Shown here piece after piece: positions 1-13,607 of a stretch of DNA of 64,000 nucleotides. The position numbers and the translations under genes are program-made. Numbering within the stretch: position 1 is the stretch's first letter; each line of letters begins with the position of its first letter. The notes under the pieces are model-generated. The model made no database searches. It was not told where the DNA came from and worked only from the letters and a program-made list of their open reading frames with translations. The DNA comes from Nomia melanderi (Eukaryota; Arthropoda; Insecta; Hymenoptera; Halictidae). The stretch covers positions 186,001 through 250,000 of the forward strand of contig NC_135008.1 in the NCBI RefSeq assembly GCF_051020985.1, read 5' to 3'.

Positions 1-515
1 TTCGTTTATCATTTCGCCGCGACAGTTTTTCTCGCGAAGGAAAGAGGATCCGTTTATTTGGACTCTCGGTTGCTAGACGCATCTTTTCCCCGAACCGCAG
101 CCGACTCGTGGAACTGGTCGAACCGGGTAGCGATCCTCGATACGCGAGTACCTCTCGCACCAGACAAAGACATCTATTTTCCAAAAGAAATGTCGGAAAG
201 TTGAATCCATCGGATCAAGACGAACCGAACGCGCCTCTCGCATCGTCTCGGCAAAGAATAGAAAAGGAAACGGGCCGACCGCGTGGCTATCGTTATCATC
301 GAGCGGAGCGGCGCGTCGCTGTAGTAACGTAACGGGCGAGACGTGTTTGTTTTGCAAATGGCCGGTAAGTGGTCGCGGCGCGCGCCTACCGAAACAATGG
401 CCGGTATTCGGAGCGTACATTTATTTAAATCGTGGGGAGAGCAAGTGTTGCGATCCTTGCGGGACGGGACTCTGCGCCGCAGCGGAGGAGGTTAAATATA
501 TCTGGCCTGGCTGAA

Positions 516-552
516 CCGTTCCGTTCCGTTCCGTTCCGTTCCGTTCCGTTCC
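516..552 (+). repeat. CCGTT pentanucleotide microsatellite
   Basis: Seven perfect CCGTT units. Confidence 0.9.
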
Positions 553-1194
553 TTCTATCCTCATTCCTTTCGAATGGCCAGCCTGGCTCTGGCTCGAGAT
601 GGACTCGCTCGGTCACTCCAGCCAACCGGAGTCTGGCTCTCCCTCTCTATCTGCTCGTTTCTCTCCGTTTCTCTTGGATTCTCTCTCCTTTTTCCTCTTT
701 TCCTCTTTTCCTCTTTCTCGCGACCGCCGATCCTCGAGAACACCGACCAAACGATTGAACGGTTCGATTGGCGGATTCGGGGATCGTCGACGCTTCCGAT
801 AACTTGATTTTTCGGCGCATCGACGGCAACGGAGCCACGTCCGTCGAACCCACCTCGCAGGGAATGTTTCTATTTAACGACCGCGATCCCGATCAATCGT
901 GAAGGATCATCGATGAAATTACCCGATTCGGCTTCGATCGGGAATAATGAATTTCGGGGTGATTCTCTGTTGCCCTGTTGGCCAAGGGAGAGATGTTGGG
1001 AGTATAGATCGCGAAGGTTAGCTCTGCGCAGTTCGAGGGACGTTCTTAGTGAAACGGAAGTGGTAGGATCGTTCACGGTGATGATCCTCTCAGCACTGAA
1101 CATGCCAAATCGAAATGTCCCATTACCGATTCCTTCTTTTGTTAATTGTAGCGTAAACGAAGATTTATTCGATCGGGGCCGATCGGAGACAATG

Positions 1195-1228
1195 GAGGAC
1201 GGTCGAGGACGATCGAGGACGATCGAGA
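1195..1228 (+). repeat. 10-bp tandem array GAGGACGATC
   Basis: About 3.4 copies, the first with GGTC in place of GATC. Confidence 0.85.
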
Positions 1229-4200
1229 CCAGGCCCCGCAGGCTTCTGCCGCGTTGAACGTGCACTCGGTACGGCGATTACACGCAATATTTTCACACTC
1301 GGGCAATAAACTAAACTACGCGGAGGACCCGTTAGCGGGGCAACCGTATAATGGTCGGTAAATTGGCTCTGATATACGGAGCGGTCGCCGCACTCGTGCC
1401 CACCGCTCCGATTCATTTGCAATCCCGACGTCGTCTTTGTCTCTTCTCGGACGAGGGAAACGTTCGCGAGGAAATTGGGCCATCGAATACCGCCGGATAT
1501 CGCGATTCAGAAACGTTCGCGAATCAATTCGGAGTTATTAATAGGACGATACGTATTGCGTATCGCCACGTGTACAGGCTATTTCGGAAAGCTCTCCGAC
1601 GATGTTCGGAAGGGCTCTTTTCGCCACTCTGGGAACGAATTTTTCTCTCTAAATCGCCTAGATAGATTATGTTAATATACAATTTGCTACTTTAACATTC
1701 TATTGCCGTTGCCGACAGTTTGATCCGTGCTTTTCCTTTCGCCCTTAAACAAGTTATTTCAGTTTCAATGATTTTCAATGAATTCTGACAAAGATTCCAT
1801 ATTAATTCTTCCAACCCCCGTCGGTAGTCGTAGCGTTGAAGGACTATCGAATAACAACCTGTGAACAAGGCGTTCTAAGCTTGTCCGCGTCAAGCCTGTC
1901 CCAAGGACCGCGTTCTGCTTCCGTGACAATGTTTATTAACGTTTGACCGATCGATAGGTACACGAGATCGTCCCCGAGAATAACTTTCCGCGTGGGTATA
2001 CCAGGGGACGTAAACTTCTGTTTGCGGGAAAACAGCGGTTGGACGTGGTCCGCGGAGCGGACAACCGGGCTACCGTCGCGCGTCGCGCATCTCGTCGGTG
2101 TGGGTGTTGCGCGCGTGCAGCGCGTGCAACGCGACGTGGGAAGAAAAAAGACAAGACGAAGAAGAAAGTGCAAGTCGTTTGCGTAACAGCGACGGCGGTG
2201 TTACTTCAGGCGACGCTCGCTACACCGCCGATTAAAACGACGCGCAGCGTTCGCCGTGCGAATCCGCGGAGCTTGATAACGCGGCTGGCCCGCATCGATT
2301 AACCATGGCGCGCGCCGGATGAGTCGACCGGTTTCTAACGTAAGCGGAAAATGGAAATGGTCGGGGTTCGGATGAAAAACAAACCGGACATCGGGCCAGA
2401 TGGTGGTATATCCGCGATAATTACTGAAACTGGTAAACCGTATCGTTTCGCGTTGCGAATCGAGTTAACGCGCTCCAATAAAGTCCATAATTCATCCTAA
2501 CGCGTTGGATGCACCTCGGCAAAAGATCTCGCAATGGGATCAACATTTCTGGTTTCGAATGCTCATTGATTCGAATGTGACCAGGGTGAAGGGTTGAAAC
2601 GGTGCCCGTTTCAAAGTGCTGGCCGCGCGCTATCCTTTCCCATCGGCGATTTTTCACTCGTCGTTGCTCGCTTCCCACGATTCCTCGGTCCTCCTTCCGC
2701 GGTACATCCGTGTCCTCGGGTTGAAAACCGGAAAGAACTCGAAGAGACCAAATAAGTGCAGGGCCCCGTTCCTTGGCGAAAGAGAGCGGCGCCGCTCTTC
2801 GAATGTCTTCTACGCGTTTAGTCTAATCGTTACGCGAAACAAAACTATGGCTTAGCAGTTGCTATCCTCGAATTATTTCAGGATCTTCGCGATAGCGTCT
2901 TCGAGTTGTCGACACTCGGAAATCCGTCGATTCGACGGCGGTTGGAGGAATATCCTGAGAGCATTAAATCTCGCGTGGTTGTCAGGGGAGCGAGCATTCT
3001 CTCGGTGACTCATTCGCGGCAGCAGCTTATCCGGCCAGCCGGCTAAGTCCGACGCCTCCGTTGCTTACCGTTAACTTTTAGTGCCGATGACGGCCGACGA
3101 CGTATCCGCGGCGCGCACGGGGAGGAGGGTACACGTGAGAAAACATTCTTTCTCCCGTTGCCGGTAACGAACGACCGCCGGAATGCGTTAATTGCCAGCC
3201 TTTTCGCGAACGGGCCGCGGCTAATTTGTAAACCGTGTAATTAAGTCGATCACCGCCCTGCTGCCGCGTCCCGGCTAAACCGATCGGGGAAAGCGAATCC
3301 GTTTCCACCGACGAGGAATCGCTCCCTCGCTCGTTTCCCTCGATTCGGTTTCGCGAAAGTGAAATTGGCTCGGTCGTGGAGGGAATTTGCCGTCGAAAAT
3401 ATTCTCCTTCGAGGCTGGAGATCGGGGATTTATTATACAATATAATATTTCGGAGATTTCACCCGTTTTCGGACGCGGCGATTTCTTTTCGCCGATTTGG
3501 CGTCGCTTCGTTCGTGCACCTATTAATATATTATATACATTGTATAGAAAGAGCTTGCTATATAATTTGAATTTGCACGCGCAAACGAGCCGTCTTCTCG
3601 ACGGCCTCTTTTTCGAGAAAATCCAGCCCGTTCTCTCGGCGCTCGGCCAAACCCGAGATTTCGCGAAAACGAGGCCTTGAACTGAAAAATGGTATTCCAC
3701 GTACACCGCTTGTTCATCGACGCGGAATGTCAGCCAATCTCCCATTGATCGAACCTTGGATCTCTCGAATTAGCCAGAAATTAGCGTATGTTTCGTCATC
3801 TTCGGTTCCTCTCGCGTAGAATCTCACCCTTATTTCGATTTGACGAGGTAGAGGTTAGAACACGCTGCAGGCGACTGGTACTAGGTGTCTTTTTTCGTCG
3901 AACGGTAACGGTAACCTCTGCCCCGGTGACTCGCAAGGTTTTATCGCGGTCGTAAAGTCGTCGGATAATAATATCGACCAAGTGGAAGCGATTTTCGCGG
4001 TAGTTCTCTGGAAATTATTCTCATTTGGTATGAATTACAGGCATAATGGTAATTCTGAATGTAATAATTGCAATATTATGAGCGGAAAAGCTAGCCTTCC
4101 GCGACACGCGCGCTGCAGTGCACCAAGATGCACCACTGTGGGACTGATTAATGCGCGTTTGTCATTGATTTTCCATCTCTTTCTCGCTTCTTTCTTCTTT

Positions 4201-4490
4201 CTTCTCTCTTTTCTCTCAACTCTGTACTCTCTACCTTCCTCTCTTTCTGCTCGTTTTCTATTATCTCACCTTTTCACTCGCACTGTTCGTCTTCTCATTC
4301 GACGAATTCACTTCGTTCGGGTTGTTCGTTTTCTCGATTGACGCTCTCTCCATCGTTACGGTCACCGAAGTTTCTCAGGGGTGGTACGGGGATGATGCTC
4401 GACGGGAGTTTGTCGCGTAGATCGAGAGGGAAAAAGGAAGACGCAACGTGTATCGGCGTAATTAATATCGTGTTTGTACTTGGAACGAAT

Positions 4491-4542
4491 CGTTTTCTTC
4501 GTTTTCTTCGTTTTCTTCGTTTTCTTCGTTTTCTTTGTTTTC
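4491..4542 (+). repeat. 9-bp tandem array CGTTTTCTT
   Basis: About 5.5 copies, the last degenerate. The strand is strongly pyrimidine-biased. Confidence 0.9.
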
Positions 4543-5846
4543 TAATGCATTACGCGGCTTCCGCGCGCTCTCTTAGCCTATTATGCAACGCTCCTCGACC
4601 ACGCGTATCCGCCGGCCGAGCCGTGTGAAATTTATATCGACGACGAGACGGACGAAACTGGTCGCGCGAAGAATTTTCACTGGATGGCACAGCCTAAGAA
4701 GCTGTTCGAGTCTGTTTGCTTTTGTTTACTGGCAATTTTAACGGGAGACCGTTGACGAGGCTGCTGCCCGTCTTTCGTTGAAAACACGCTCCGCAAAGAG
4801 TTAATCGGTCCAGCGAGCAAAGTCGTCTTTCTAAACGAAGGAATTCGTTTTATGGACGGGCCAGCTAATAACCCCTGGGACTTTTTCCAGGGGACGCGCC
4901 CTGCGAGCTGCTGTAATTCATTCCAGTTGAAATTCCAACCGCGCGGGTCAGAGTTGACTCGATTACGGGCGGCTTTGATCGCCGCGTCCACCGCGTCCAC
5001 CGCGGAAAACGTTCTCACGAAACTGGTTCTCTGTGTACTCTTACACGCGAGACTTCATTTTGGTCCCTTCTCGAGCACGCGGCTCTAGTTAACCCAATTC
5101 ACCGCGACGAAAGGGCGCACACGCGTACTTGGTTGGGTGCACGTGTTAGAGTCTTATTTCTATCCGATTCGACTCGGAGTAGCCGCTATTTTGTCCGGTT
5201 CCCTTATTCGATGGCGATCCAAAGAAACAGAGATAAACGGAAAGGAAATTTCGATTTCCCTCGGTCTGTAATTTCGCCCGTTCAATTAACCGGAAGGAAC
5301 TGACGCGCCTCCAACTGTTGCCGAACTTCTCGACGAAAAGGTCTCTCGCTCGGTTCGATTTATCAAGGCACGCCAATTACACTCCCCTTAATTCACCGGC
5401 AGAAGTTTCTGTCAGGCTGTAATTACGATGGCACATAGCCGTTCCGCGGGCACGCGAGTCGGGTATATCCGAATGTTAACAGCCCGCCGCCATGCGCCGT
5501 TCCGAAAATTCACCTTCCGCCGAAACGGACGAACGAACGAATTTTAATACGTGACGCGTACTCGCAGAATGAATATCTTGTCCCGACATTGAACCAGCTA
5601 ACTCATTTCTCGCGTGTCACCCGAATCGTTTCCCGCCCGGAATTTCTTTCGCGAGCACGTTCATCGTGTACCCACTTTGTACCTCGAATTCCTCGCTGCT
5701 GGGAAAGGGTTCGTTAAATCTTTCGCTTTTCAAACGAGTCCCCAAAAGAAAAGGATACTCGCGACGATAGAACCGGTTAACTGTTGTAACACGAACAGAG
5801 TCTGGAACTCTGTAAAGCGAACGATTTGATCTGTAGACTCGGGACG

Positions 5847-5882
5847 CTTTGAAAAACTGTTGCTCCGCGAGAGGTTAATAAT
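5847..5882 (-). repeat. Possible third copy of the TTAACCTCTCG repeat
   Basis: On the minus strand it reads TTAACCTCTCGCGGAGCAAC then AGTTTTTC, aligning with gaps to the copy at 63037. It is weaker and could be coincidence. Confidence 0.3.
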
Positions 5883-6419
5883 CGTTGGAATCGTTGCGCG
5901 TTCCGTGATCGATATTCAGGGTCGTTCGGAATGATAGCCGTAACCCGTTTCCATTGACCGGTGCGAGAGGGTCCAGCTAGGGCCCCTCCGTCACAGACGG
6001 CACGGAAATATTTGACTTCTGCCCTCGGAGGCGTACACACAGGTAGGATTCTCGATATGTGCTCACCGTGCGGGCTCCTTCAAACACGTAACATACGACC
6101 GAACAAATACCTACAGGAACACGGGCGTACCGGCTGTTCCATAACGCGCGGTCCCCGTCCAACTGGTAGAAACTCGTTGAACGCGCTATCGTCCATCGTC
6201 TATCGTCTACGAAGAAGGGGATAAACCACTCGAGTAAATCCCGGTTGTCTGCGGCGAATCGTATTGTCAAAGAAATGGTACAATTTTGCCCTCCGGTGTA
6301 TCCTGCTCGCGCCTGCTCGCATATGCTCGCGCTTTCCATTTCCGACAGCAACGCGCACCGTACAGATCCAACGTAAACACAGGGCACAATTGATCAAAGC
6401 CGGATCAGCAAGCTCCGCC

Positions 6420-7150
6420 CTTGACACGCGGCGTGACGGAAAGGCCGTGTACCGCGTAGACACGCGTCGAATGAAACACCCTGTAGACCCCGGGACGGTT
6501 CTGGACCCGGGGCGCTGGACCCGGAGCGCTGGACCCGGGTCGGAGCTCTTTCTCTCTTTCTTTCTCTCTCCATCTCTCTCTATCTCTCTATCGCGAGTGC
6601 ACGCACGCAGGCACGTATGTAAGTACCTGCGGCTCGCACGTGTTGCGTCGGGTCGAGGGGAAGGGGGCGACGCGCGGTGCACCAGGGAACAGAGGGGCGA
6701 AGGGGGCAGGTTGACTTATGTGTGCAGCAGCTGCGCGGCTGCAGTGTCATTGACATCACCGCGCGCGCACACTAGTTTCCCCTGCACGGAGGAGCGGCGA
6801 GCTCGCCTCGGGAGAGGAGAGGAGAAGAAACCCAGTGAGTCTTGTCCTCCTACCGATCGTACATTACACGCGAGGACGATTATAGCCCCGACCGGCACGC
6901 CAACCGGCCGTGTCTGATGTTCGCTGTTCGCGCGACGAGAGGATCCCGACGCGTCCTCCTCCCCGACCCCTAGGCCCGACCTCGCCGAGAGAGGAACGGA
7001 GAGAGAGAGAGAGAGGGGGGGGAGGGAGTCCTGCGTGGCGAATTAAGCCCATTACCGGCCGGTGACAAAAATGAGAAATAAGGCGGAAGGTGGAAGGGCG
7101 GACGAGCGGACGGGCGGACTGGCGAACGGGCGGGGGGCAGCTGCGATGCA
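6420..7150. promoter_or_regulatory. GC-rich segment with GA tracts, possible regulatory region
   Basis: It holds a 14-bp GGACCCGGRG-type repeat, CT and GA tracts at 6547-6592 and 6999-7025, and a donor-like TATGTAAGTA at 6616. An open frame from 6264 to 6917 spans part of it, but its composition is repetitive. A promoter or first exon is possible but not shown. Confidence 0.2.
6499..6541 (+). repeat. 14-bp tandem array CGCTGGACCCGGRG
   Basis: Three copies. Each contains a GGACCCGG core that can pair partly with itself. Confidence 0.8.
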
Positions 7151-7290
7151 TATTCAGAGGGATGCGTTCGGACCCAACGCGATAAGATATACGCCCGGAT
7201 TCTGCGCGTTGCGCGGCTCATGGGTCGCGACTGCTTTCGGTTTCATGCTTGGCTTCTTCTTCTCCTCCTTCTCTTCTTGTCCTTGTTCTT

Positions 7291-7383
7291 CATCATCATC
7301 ATCATCATCTTCTTGTTCTTGTTGTTGTTGTTGTTGTTGTTGTTGTTCTTCTTCTTCTTCTTCTTCTTCTTCTTCTTCTTCTT
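7291..7383 (+). repeat. Compound trinucleotide array (CAT)6, (GTT)9, (CTT)12
   Basis: Three abutting trinucleotide blocks of different units. The antisense frame reads Glu, Gln and Asp runs, and the sense frames read Ser/Cys or Leu/Phe. No flanking codon signal supports a gene on either strand. Confidence 0.95.
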
Positions 7384-9690
7384 TGGGGAAATTTCGAGAT
7401 CCGCTTGTTTGATACGTAGCTTTAAGCGATTCTGGAGCTTGACTGGTGGGACACTGGGAGAATTTGATGTACGGGATCGACCGATGATTCGTCAAGTTAA
7501 AGGTTTTTGGGGAACTCGTACTATTTTTTTTTTTGAGATTGTTTTTACATTGTTAAGGGCAATGGTCCTTTAAGATTGGCGTGATGCTTGCTTGGGTTTC
7601 TTGGCTAAATTTCGATCGACCGGAAGGCATCTTAGGAGCTGCAAGAAAATCCAAACGAATTTATCATTGAAATTTTTATCGGTCGAAAGTTGATAATACG
7701 TATTATGAATCGAAAAGTTAGTCTCGTGGAAACTTTGAAGAAAGGTTGCGCGAGGCTGAAGACAGATGGGAACGGTGGAATGTAATAGCGAGGAGGAAAA
7801 CTGTGTGCCGGTAGAGGGTGAAAGAAATTTCGACGCGGAGGTGAAGAAAAATGGAGTTCTAATTGAGAAGAACAGCGGAAAATGCCGAGTTGGGTTAGTG
7901 CAAGTGAAAAGTGAAAAGTGAACGGGTAACTAGGCGAAATAGTTACTCATAATGTCCAAGTTCGGTGCTAGAGTCGACGATGAAAGGGGTTTGCGGAGGA
8001 GCCGGTGTTCCGAGAAAGAAGCGATAAATCATTATTGTAACTAACGAGGAGAATCATTGAGAGGAATTGGCGACAATTTTACGCCGCGCCGGAAATTACG
8101 GCAAACCTCGCGAGCGTAATTTTCGGCTGACGAAAATTGAGCCCCTGTAAACGATAAAGGGGAGCGGGCACGCGCGCTCGCTCGCTCGGGACCGTCCATC
8201 TCGTCGCGCGTGCTCGTTCAATTTTCGCCCCGGTAAGTGCTGGTTCGCGCGACAATTCTACAGAAACGTGTTGGTTTTCAACGATATACGATCGATTCGT
8301 TTGTCGATTGGTTTCCGCGGAAACTATCCTAAGGGGTTAGGGGCTACGCACTTTCCTATTTGCATTTTCTACAGGAAACTAGGATTCCTATGTTTAGAGG
8401 TCAATATCGAAAGTAAGGAAATTCGTAGAAAATATTACAAGACACTGTAATCGAACGAAACCGCATTGTCATCGGCCTATGATCGAGGCGAGTTCGAGCC
8501 GGTTCGTCGATGCGTCTTCTCGGTGTTTATTCAGAGGAGAATCGGTTCGTCCGTTGGTCGGCGACGATCTCGTTGAGGAATCACGGGGCCGGAAAGGGGT
8601 CGCGATCGATGAACCGGTAGGGGGTGCGATACGCGCTCGCATCTCGATCGTTCCGCGCGATAATCGTTTTCACCGGTTCGGTTCGTCCCGTCGACGCTAA
8701 ATTCAACCGCTGATTAACGCCTCTCGCGGAATGAATCATGCCTCGGGGCGAGAGGCGCGCTTATACGGGCGTTGTAAATAACCAAGTCGATGTTCCCTCC
8801 TCTTTTTTCTTCTTCTCGAAATAAGTCGCACGCGCGCTGTTCGATTTTATAAGAATTCCTCGATCCGCGCGCGGGCTTTAAGGATTTACAGGCAGGTGAT
8901 TTTTCAAGCCGTTCCACCGTGTTACTCTCGCGGTTACGCGTCTCCTCTCCATCTTTCATCCGTGTAGCGTCTGCTCGCGTCTAGCCGGTGCTAAGGGTAC
9001 GTTTACAGAGGAGTTGGGATGGAACAGACCGACGATAAAGTATCTTTGATCGATAGAAAGCGGTGCTGCCTTTTTCGTGCACGAGTCGACGAAATTGAAC
9101 GTGAATATTTTCAAGGCAACTTTGAACGTGGTATTTGTATCGTCGATGAATTCGCTAATTGATAGATTATAGATAGCTCTGCGCGTCGATCCGATGCAAA
9201 CGAGCGAACCGTAGGAATATCTATTCTCGGTAAGAAATATTTTCTCGCTCGGCTTCTAGCGTAGCTCCACCGTAAACGTGCAAACGTGTAAACGTGTAAA
9301 CGCACCTTAACGCCTGCTAGGCTGGCTTAGTGGCTCCTCGAGCATCTCTCTTCTCCTCGGCCTCTCCGTTGTCAGTCGCGTTCGTTCTCTTGGTCTCTTT
9401 ACACACCTATCCGTCGCGTTTCCGTCTTTTCTTTTCACCGAGTCCTCCTCTCTCCTCCTTCGACCGCCTCTGTCTATCCTCTGGCGACCTTTCTCCTCGC
9501 CGCGGCCTTTTAGCTCTACCTTCTTCGATCCTACTTTATCCTCATCCCCCATCTTGGAAGGTTTTCCTCGTCTCGCCGTCTACACGTTTCACCGTCTTTC
9601 CGCTTCTGTCTAAGCAACTCTCCTTCTCGTCGATCCTCTTTTATCTACCGTTTCCCCGGTTGGTTTTGTTGCTTTTGCTATCGTCTTCTC

Positions 9691-9750
9691 GTTGCTCTTG
9701 TTCCAGCTGTTGTTCTTGCTCTTGTTCTTGCTCTTGTTCTTGTTCTCGTT
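9691..9750 (+). repeat. CTTGTT/CTTGCT hexanucleotide array
   Basis: Imperfect hexamers in a long pyrimidine-rich stretch from about 9330 to 9800. The open frames across it reflect the repeat, not a gene. Confidence 0.8.
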
Positions 9751-10450
9751 GCGCTGCTGTCGTTTCTTCTTCTGCCGTTCGTCGAGCGTTCTCTCCGTTA
9801 ACGTTGCTCTTGTTCGATCTTCTCGCGGTCCTCCGTTGGTCCACTCGACTCGGACGCTGTCTTTCTCACCCTCCGCGTCTATCTTGGCTCGCCAGCGGCT
9901 GTTCCATGGCAGCGCTGCCGGAACTGGTGCATCGAGGAGAGATTCCCCGAAGAGGCTGGGGGTTGCGCTAGTAGAAGTAAATACGACAGAGATCGTTTGA
10001 GGCCGATTCGTGGGTGTTTCTTTCGCGAGTACCCTCGTCGTAGGTGTATCGTACTCCTTCTAAAGATTTAAACGATGTCGAATATCGGATAGATTGAAAA
10101 TATCGATAATTGGGAAATAAGAAAAGTAAAAGCCGTGATTTAGCCGATTATGGTAGCTGTAAGGTTAACGGGCAAAACACTTTTAGCGGACAACCTCGCG
10201 AAACGAATCGTAGGCCAAAAATTCTCGAGAGGCCGGAGTCGGTTCGAAGATAAAAAAGCACCGAGAACGGCGAGAGATGGTCTCCCACATCGTCCAGTAC
10301 GGTAAATAACATTGATTTTCATTAAACCGATCCGAGGATCTCCTCGCTCCTCATTATACGGCGAGGGGTTAAGCTCGGCTGGTTGATAATCGACTTAATT
10401 GGACGGTATTATGCGAGCACGGGAACCGAGGGGGGCGTGAATGGCGGCGC

Positions 10451-10508
10451 GACGGTTGCGGCGGTTGCGGCGGTTGCGGCGGCTGCGGCGGCTGCGGCGA
10501 TTGCGGTG
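10451..10508 (+). repeat. 9-bp array GCGGYTGCG
   Basis: About six copies with C/T variation. Antisense translation gives Pro-Pro-Gln repeats, but there is no supporting coding context. Confidence 0.85.
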
Positions 10509-12434
10509 CCAGGGCTGGGGGCGGGGGAGGGACGTAAACACGCGTTACATTGTGCTTAACGCGACTTACGAGACACCCGTCCCGGAATATGGCTGGTTGG
10601 TTTAAAAATCGTGGGGAACCGGTTCCACGATGGTTCTTCGACCGTCGAAAAGTTCTCGAATGTCCGCCGATGGACACGCGTCGCCGGCTCTCGCCGCTCC
10701 TTTGTCCGAGTCCGCGGGGACGAGCCGTCGCCGTTTGGCATCGTTCGGCATCGTTGACGGCCGACCGAGATTTCGGAGCGGTGCGTTCACGTCCCGATTG
10801 CGCGCAGTCATTCTATTAAAAAAGAATTTTGGCGGGCCGCGCGGGGTCGGACACCTCTGGCTTCGCGCGTTGCGCGTTGCGCGCTGCGCGCTGCGTTCCC
10901 CTTTGGCAATGCCGAGAGAAACCGTCCGTCCGGCCGTTCGTCTGTCGCCTCGCGTTCCGGATTCGTGAACCTGAACCTGGTCAGTTTAGTTATTTAGCTG
11001 TTTATTTAGCTGGACCGGTGGCTTCTGACGCGTTCACCGGCGAACCAGTTCTCACCGAATCCGACGGCGCGTGTCGCGAATGCTGCACGGTCAACAGTCA
11101 ATTATTCGCTGTTTTGTAAACATTCGAAGATGATTTTTCCCGGTGAAAACGGGTTTTCGCGCTTGAAACGCTCGTCCGATTTCTATAATAACATTTTAGA
11201 TGAAATATTTCCATTTCGAAATCCAGAGAAATGTTTATCTTCGAACGTTGCAGTCGTTTGCCGATTGAAATTTTGCTCGTTACGCTACGCTAAAGCGCAG
11301 AGACGATCGTGTTTCTCGTGCGTAGTAACGATACGAATAATTGCTTTTCCGCGTAGTTATCAATTACGTAAACAAAGACGCGTTTGTATCGTCGTCGAGA
11401 AATTTACGCGTGGCTGTACATGCGGCAAGTCTGTCGGTCTAATAACAAAGAAAAACGACAGAGGGGAAAGCACGCGGCGATCAGAAACAGGGACTCGACG
11501 TTTCAGTGTATCGGTTAGCTTGATAACAGCGTGCGCGTACTGTCAGCCCCGTTTTTCCGCATCGACCGTGGCTCGCCTGCGCGCGATCACTGTGATTTAG
11601 ACTTGCCAAGAATCGAGTGGAAATCCGTAGATCGCCGTAAAAAGTCTGTCGGTGTAGAATTTTCGTTTCTCTTGGAATAGGTGGGATTACACGCGTTCCG
11701 GGTAGAGTTCCTGCGTGGATTCTGGATTCTCGTGGATCGGCGCGGATCGGCATTAATCGGCATTAATCGGTGGTTTCCAACCGTTTTCGTGGCTCGGCCA
11801 CGATGATCGGCACCGGCAGAAGCATCAATTACACCGTCATTAACAGTTCCCCGGCCGCAATTACCGGACACCGTGCTAAACGGTAATGCACAAAAAAGAA
11901 AGCGCTGGCTGGTATCCTTCGCGCGATATTTATAGCGGCAATCACCGGTCGGTCCGCTGCACCTGACGACTAGCATCAAACGCTAACGACCTATTAAGCG
12001 CGTTCGACGAGCGAGGAAGAAAGTCCGGCCAGTGTTCGCTGCTCGGGGAAAATGCGTATTCGCGAAGCGAAGTCTCTTTCGTGGCATCTTCGTTGGAATC
12101 CTCCGGACACCGCTCGCGATCAGCTGGTTTCGTCTTTCGTTCGATTCGCCTGGCGCGCAGAGTTCGGCTTGGCCTGGGAACGCGGAAATCGAACGTGAAC
12201 TTTTCTTCGTTTTAGTTTGATCGTTACCGGTTAATACGTTAGGCCTGTTTCTGTTTATTTGTTTTTCCGCCTGGAAACGAACGAAGCGGGAAATTGGAAG
12301 GTACAGTCGCCTCGGTAACGAACGTTCTTCTTCTGTTACGAGCTCTTATCCTTTTTCACGTTTCAACGAACGTTCGTCGAGGTGTTTCTATTGAAATTTC
12401 GAATGTCGAGACATTACTCTCGGAGTTACTGTCA

Positions 12435-12507
12435 AGGTTACTAGAGGTTACCGGAGGTTACCGGAGGTTACTGGAGGTTACTGGAGGTTACTAGAGGTTA
12501 CTAGAGG
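12435..12507 (+). repeat. 10-bp tandem array AGGTTACYRG
   Basis: Seven copies (AGGTTACTAG, AGGTTACCGG and AGGTTACTGG variants). The variants are arranged symmetrically: TAG, CGG, CGG, TGG, TGG, TAG, TAG. Confidence 0.9.
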
Positions 12508-13516
12508 CGGCTCGTATACTGTGCCCCGTGATCCGCGAGGGGTCTTTTTTGCGTTTTGCGACACGAAGTCTTGCCATGTCGGTAGAGTTGTCGTGTTGGC
12601 TGATACTTGGCCGGAGGGATCACCCGAGGGGAATTTGTTTGGCACTCGGGCCCCCTACTTTGAAGCCGAGGTTCAAACATTCTTGGAGCTTTAGCGAGTA
12701 AGAATTTCACACTACCCCCCGGCGCCCAACTGCTAGCGTTATTATCAGTGATCCAGCAAGGGAAAAAGAAGTTAGCGAATCGCAAGGTCGCGAGGAATCG
12801 CTTCCAAGATTTTCACCGCCAGTTCATCTACGAACGTTTCTCGGATCGGTGAAAAATCCAATTATTTTCCCTTTCCATAAGAGATCGACGGAACGCGCAA
12901 AATGTTCGATACGAAATCGAGAGCGAACTTTGATCGAGCGGTGATTCCTCCCACTGAAATTTCTCGAATGATTCCATGAACGGCCCGATCGAAACACGCG
13001 AGCCTTCGCTTTCTTCTTTTTTTACGGCAGTCACCGACCGAGTTTTTCTGAGCGCTCCGCGGGATCTCGATCGTTAATCATGATTTATTTTTAACGGGCG
13101 TTCTTTTATTTTGTTTTCTCTCGGGACCAGAAGGTTCGCGCGCACGCATGGGGTTCACCGATCGCGATTTTCCCCGCGGTTCACGCGAACGGAACACGCC
13201 GCGTCGCGGTTCTGCTCCGACGGAAATAGCTTTCGACGCTAGCCGAGCGGCCGCGAGCGACCACGCTCGCGGGATTCTTGCCTAAATCCGCCTGCGAGAT
13301 ACAGCGCGCGCCTTTCGCGTTTTTCTCCATTATTACCGCGTTATATTCGGCCGTAATATGTTGCTTTCCGATAAAGTTGCAAAGTTAGCAAGTTTCGAAA
13401 TTGTCGAGATACCGAGTGACACCGAACCGAATGAAAGAACGAACGAGAGAAAATAATAAATTGTATAAGAATATTCTATAAGAGGCCGTAACCTCTGGAA
13501 CGCGATGCCGGCCCGT

Positions 13517-13565
13517 GTAAACGAATCTAAACGAATCTAAACGAATGTAAACGAATGTAAACGAA
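13517..13565 (+). repeat. 10-bp tandem array ACGAATSTAA
   Basis: About 4.9 copies, two with CT and two with GT at positions 7 and 8. Confidence 0.9.
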
Positions 13566-13607
13566 GGACTTGTCGAGACGCGGTTCCGGCTGCGGCTCCC
13601 TCGGGCT

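Larger units (their letters stand above)
1..6400. other. Non-coding DNA, no supported gene
   Basis: Open frames are short, overlap on both strands and show no codon bias or domain. Apart from the arrays at 516, 1195 and 4491 and a pyrimidine-rich stretch at 4160-4340, I see nothing distinctive. Confidence 0.6.

Noticed and set aside
6264..6917. 217-codon plus-strand frame
   Set aside because: Long only because the region is GC-rich. It is Arg/Ser-biased, spans CT tracts and a 14-bp array, and has no recognisable domain.
7154..7495. Minus-strand frame with Glu, Gln and Asp runs
   Set aside because: It is the antisense reading of the CAT/GTT/CTT compound array. Flanking codons show no bias and the frame is open on both strands because the repeat lacks stops.
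8225..8245. Splice donor-like CCGGTAAGTG
   Set aside because: A GTAAGT hexamer is expected several times by chance in 64 kb, and no adjacent biased frame or paired acceptor supports an exon.
9330..9971. 213-codon plus-strand frame
   Set aside because: It is dominated by Ser, Leu and Cys from pyrimidine-rich DNA and hexamer repeats. No domain or start support.
12435..12507. CRISPR-like regular repeats
   Set aside because: This array and similar ones have no unique spacers. They are simple tandem minisatellites in eukaryotic DNA.
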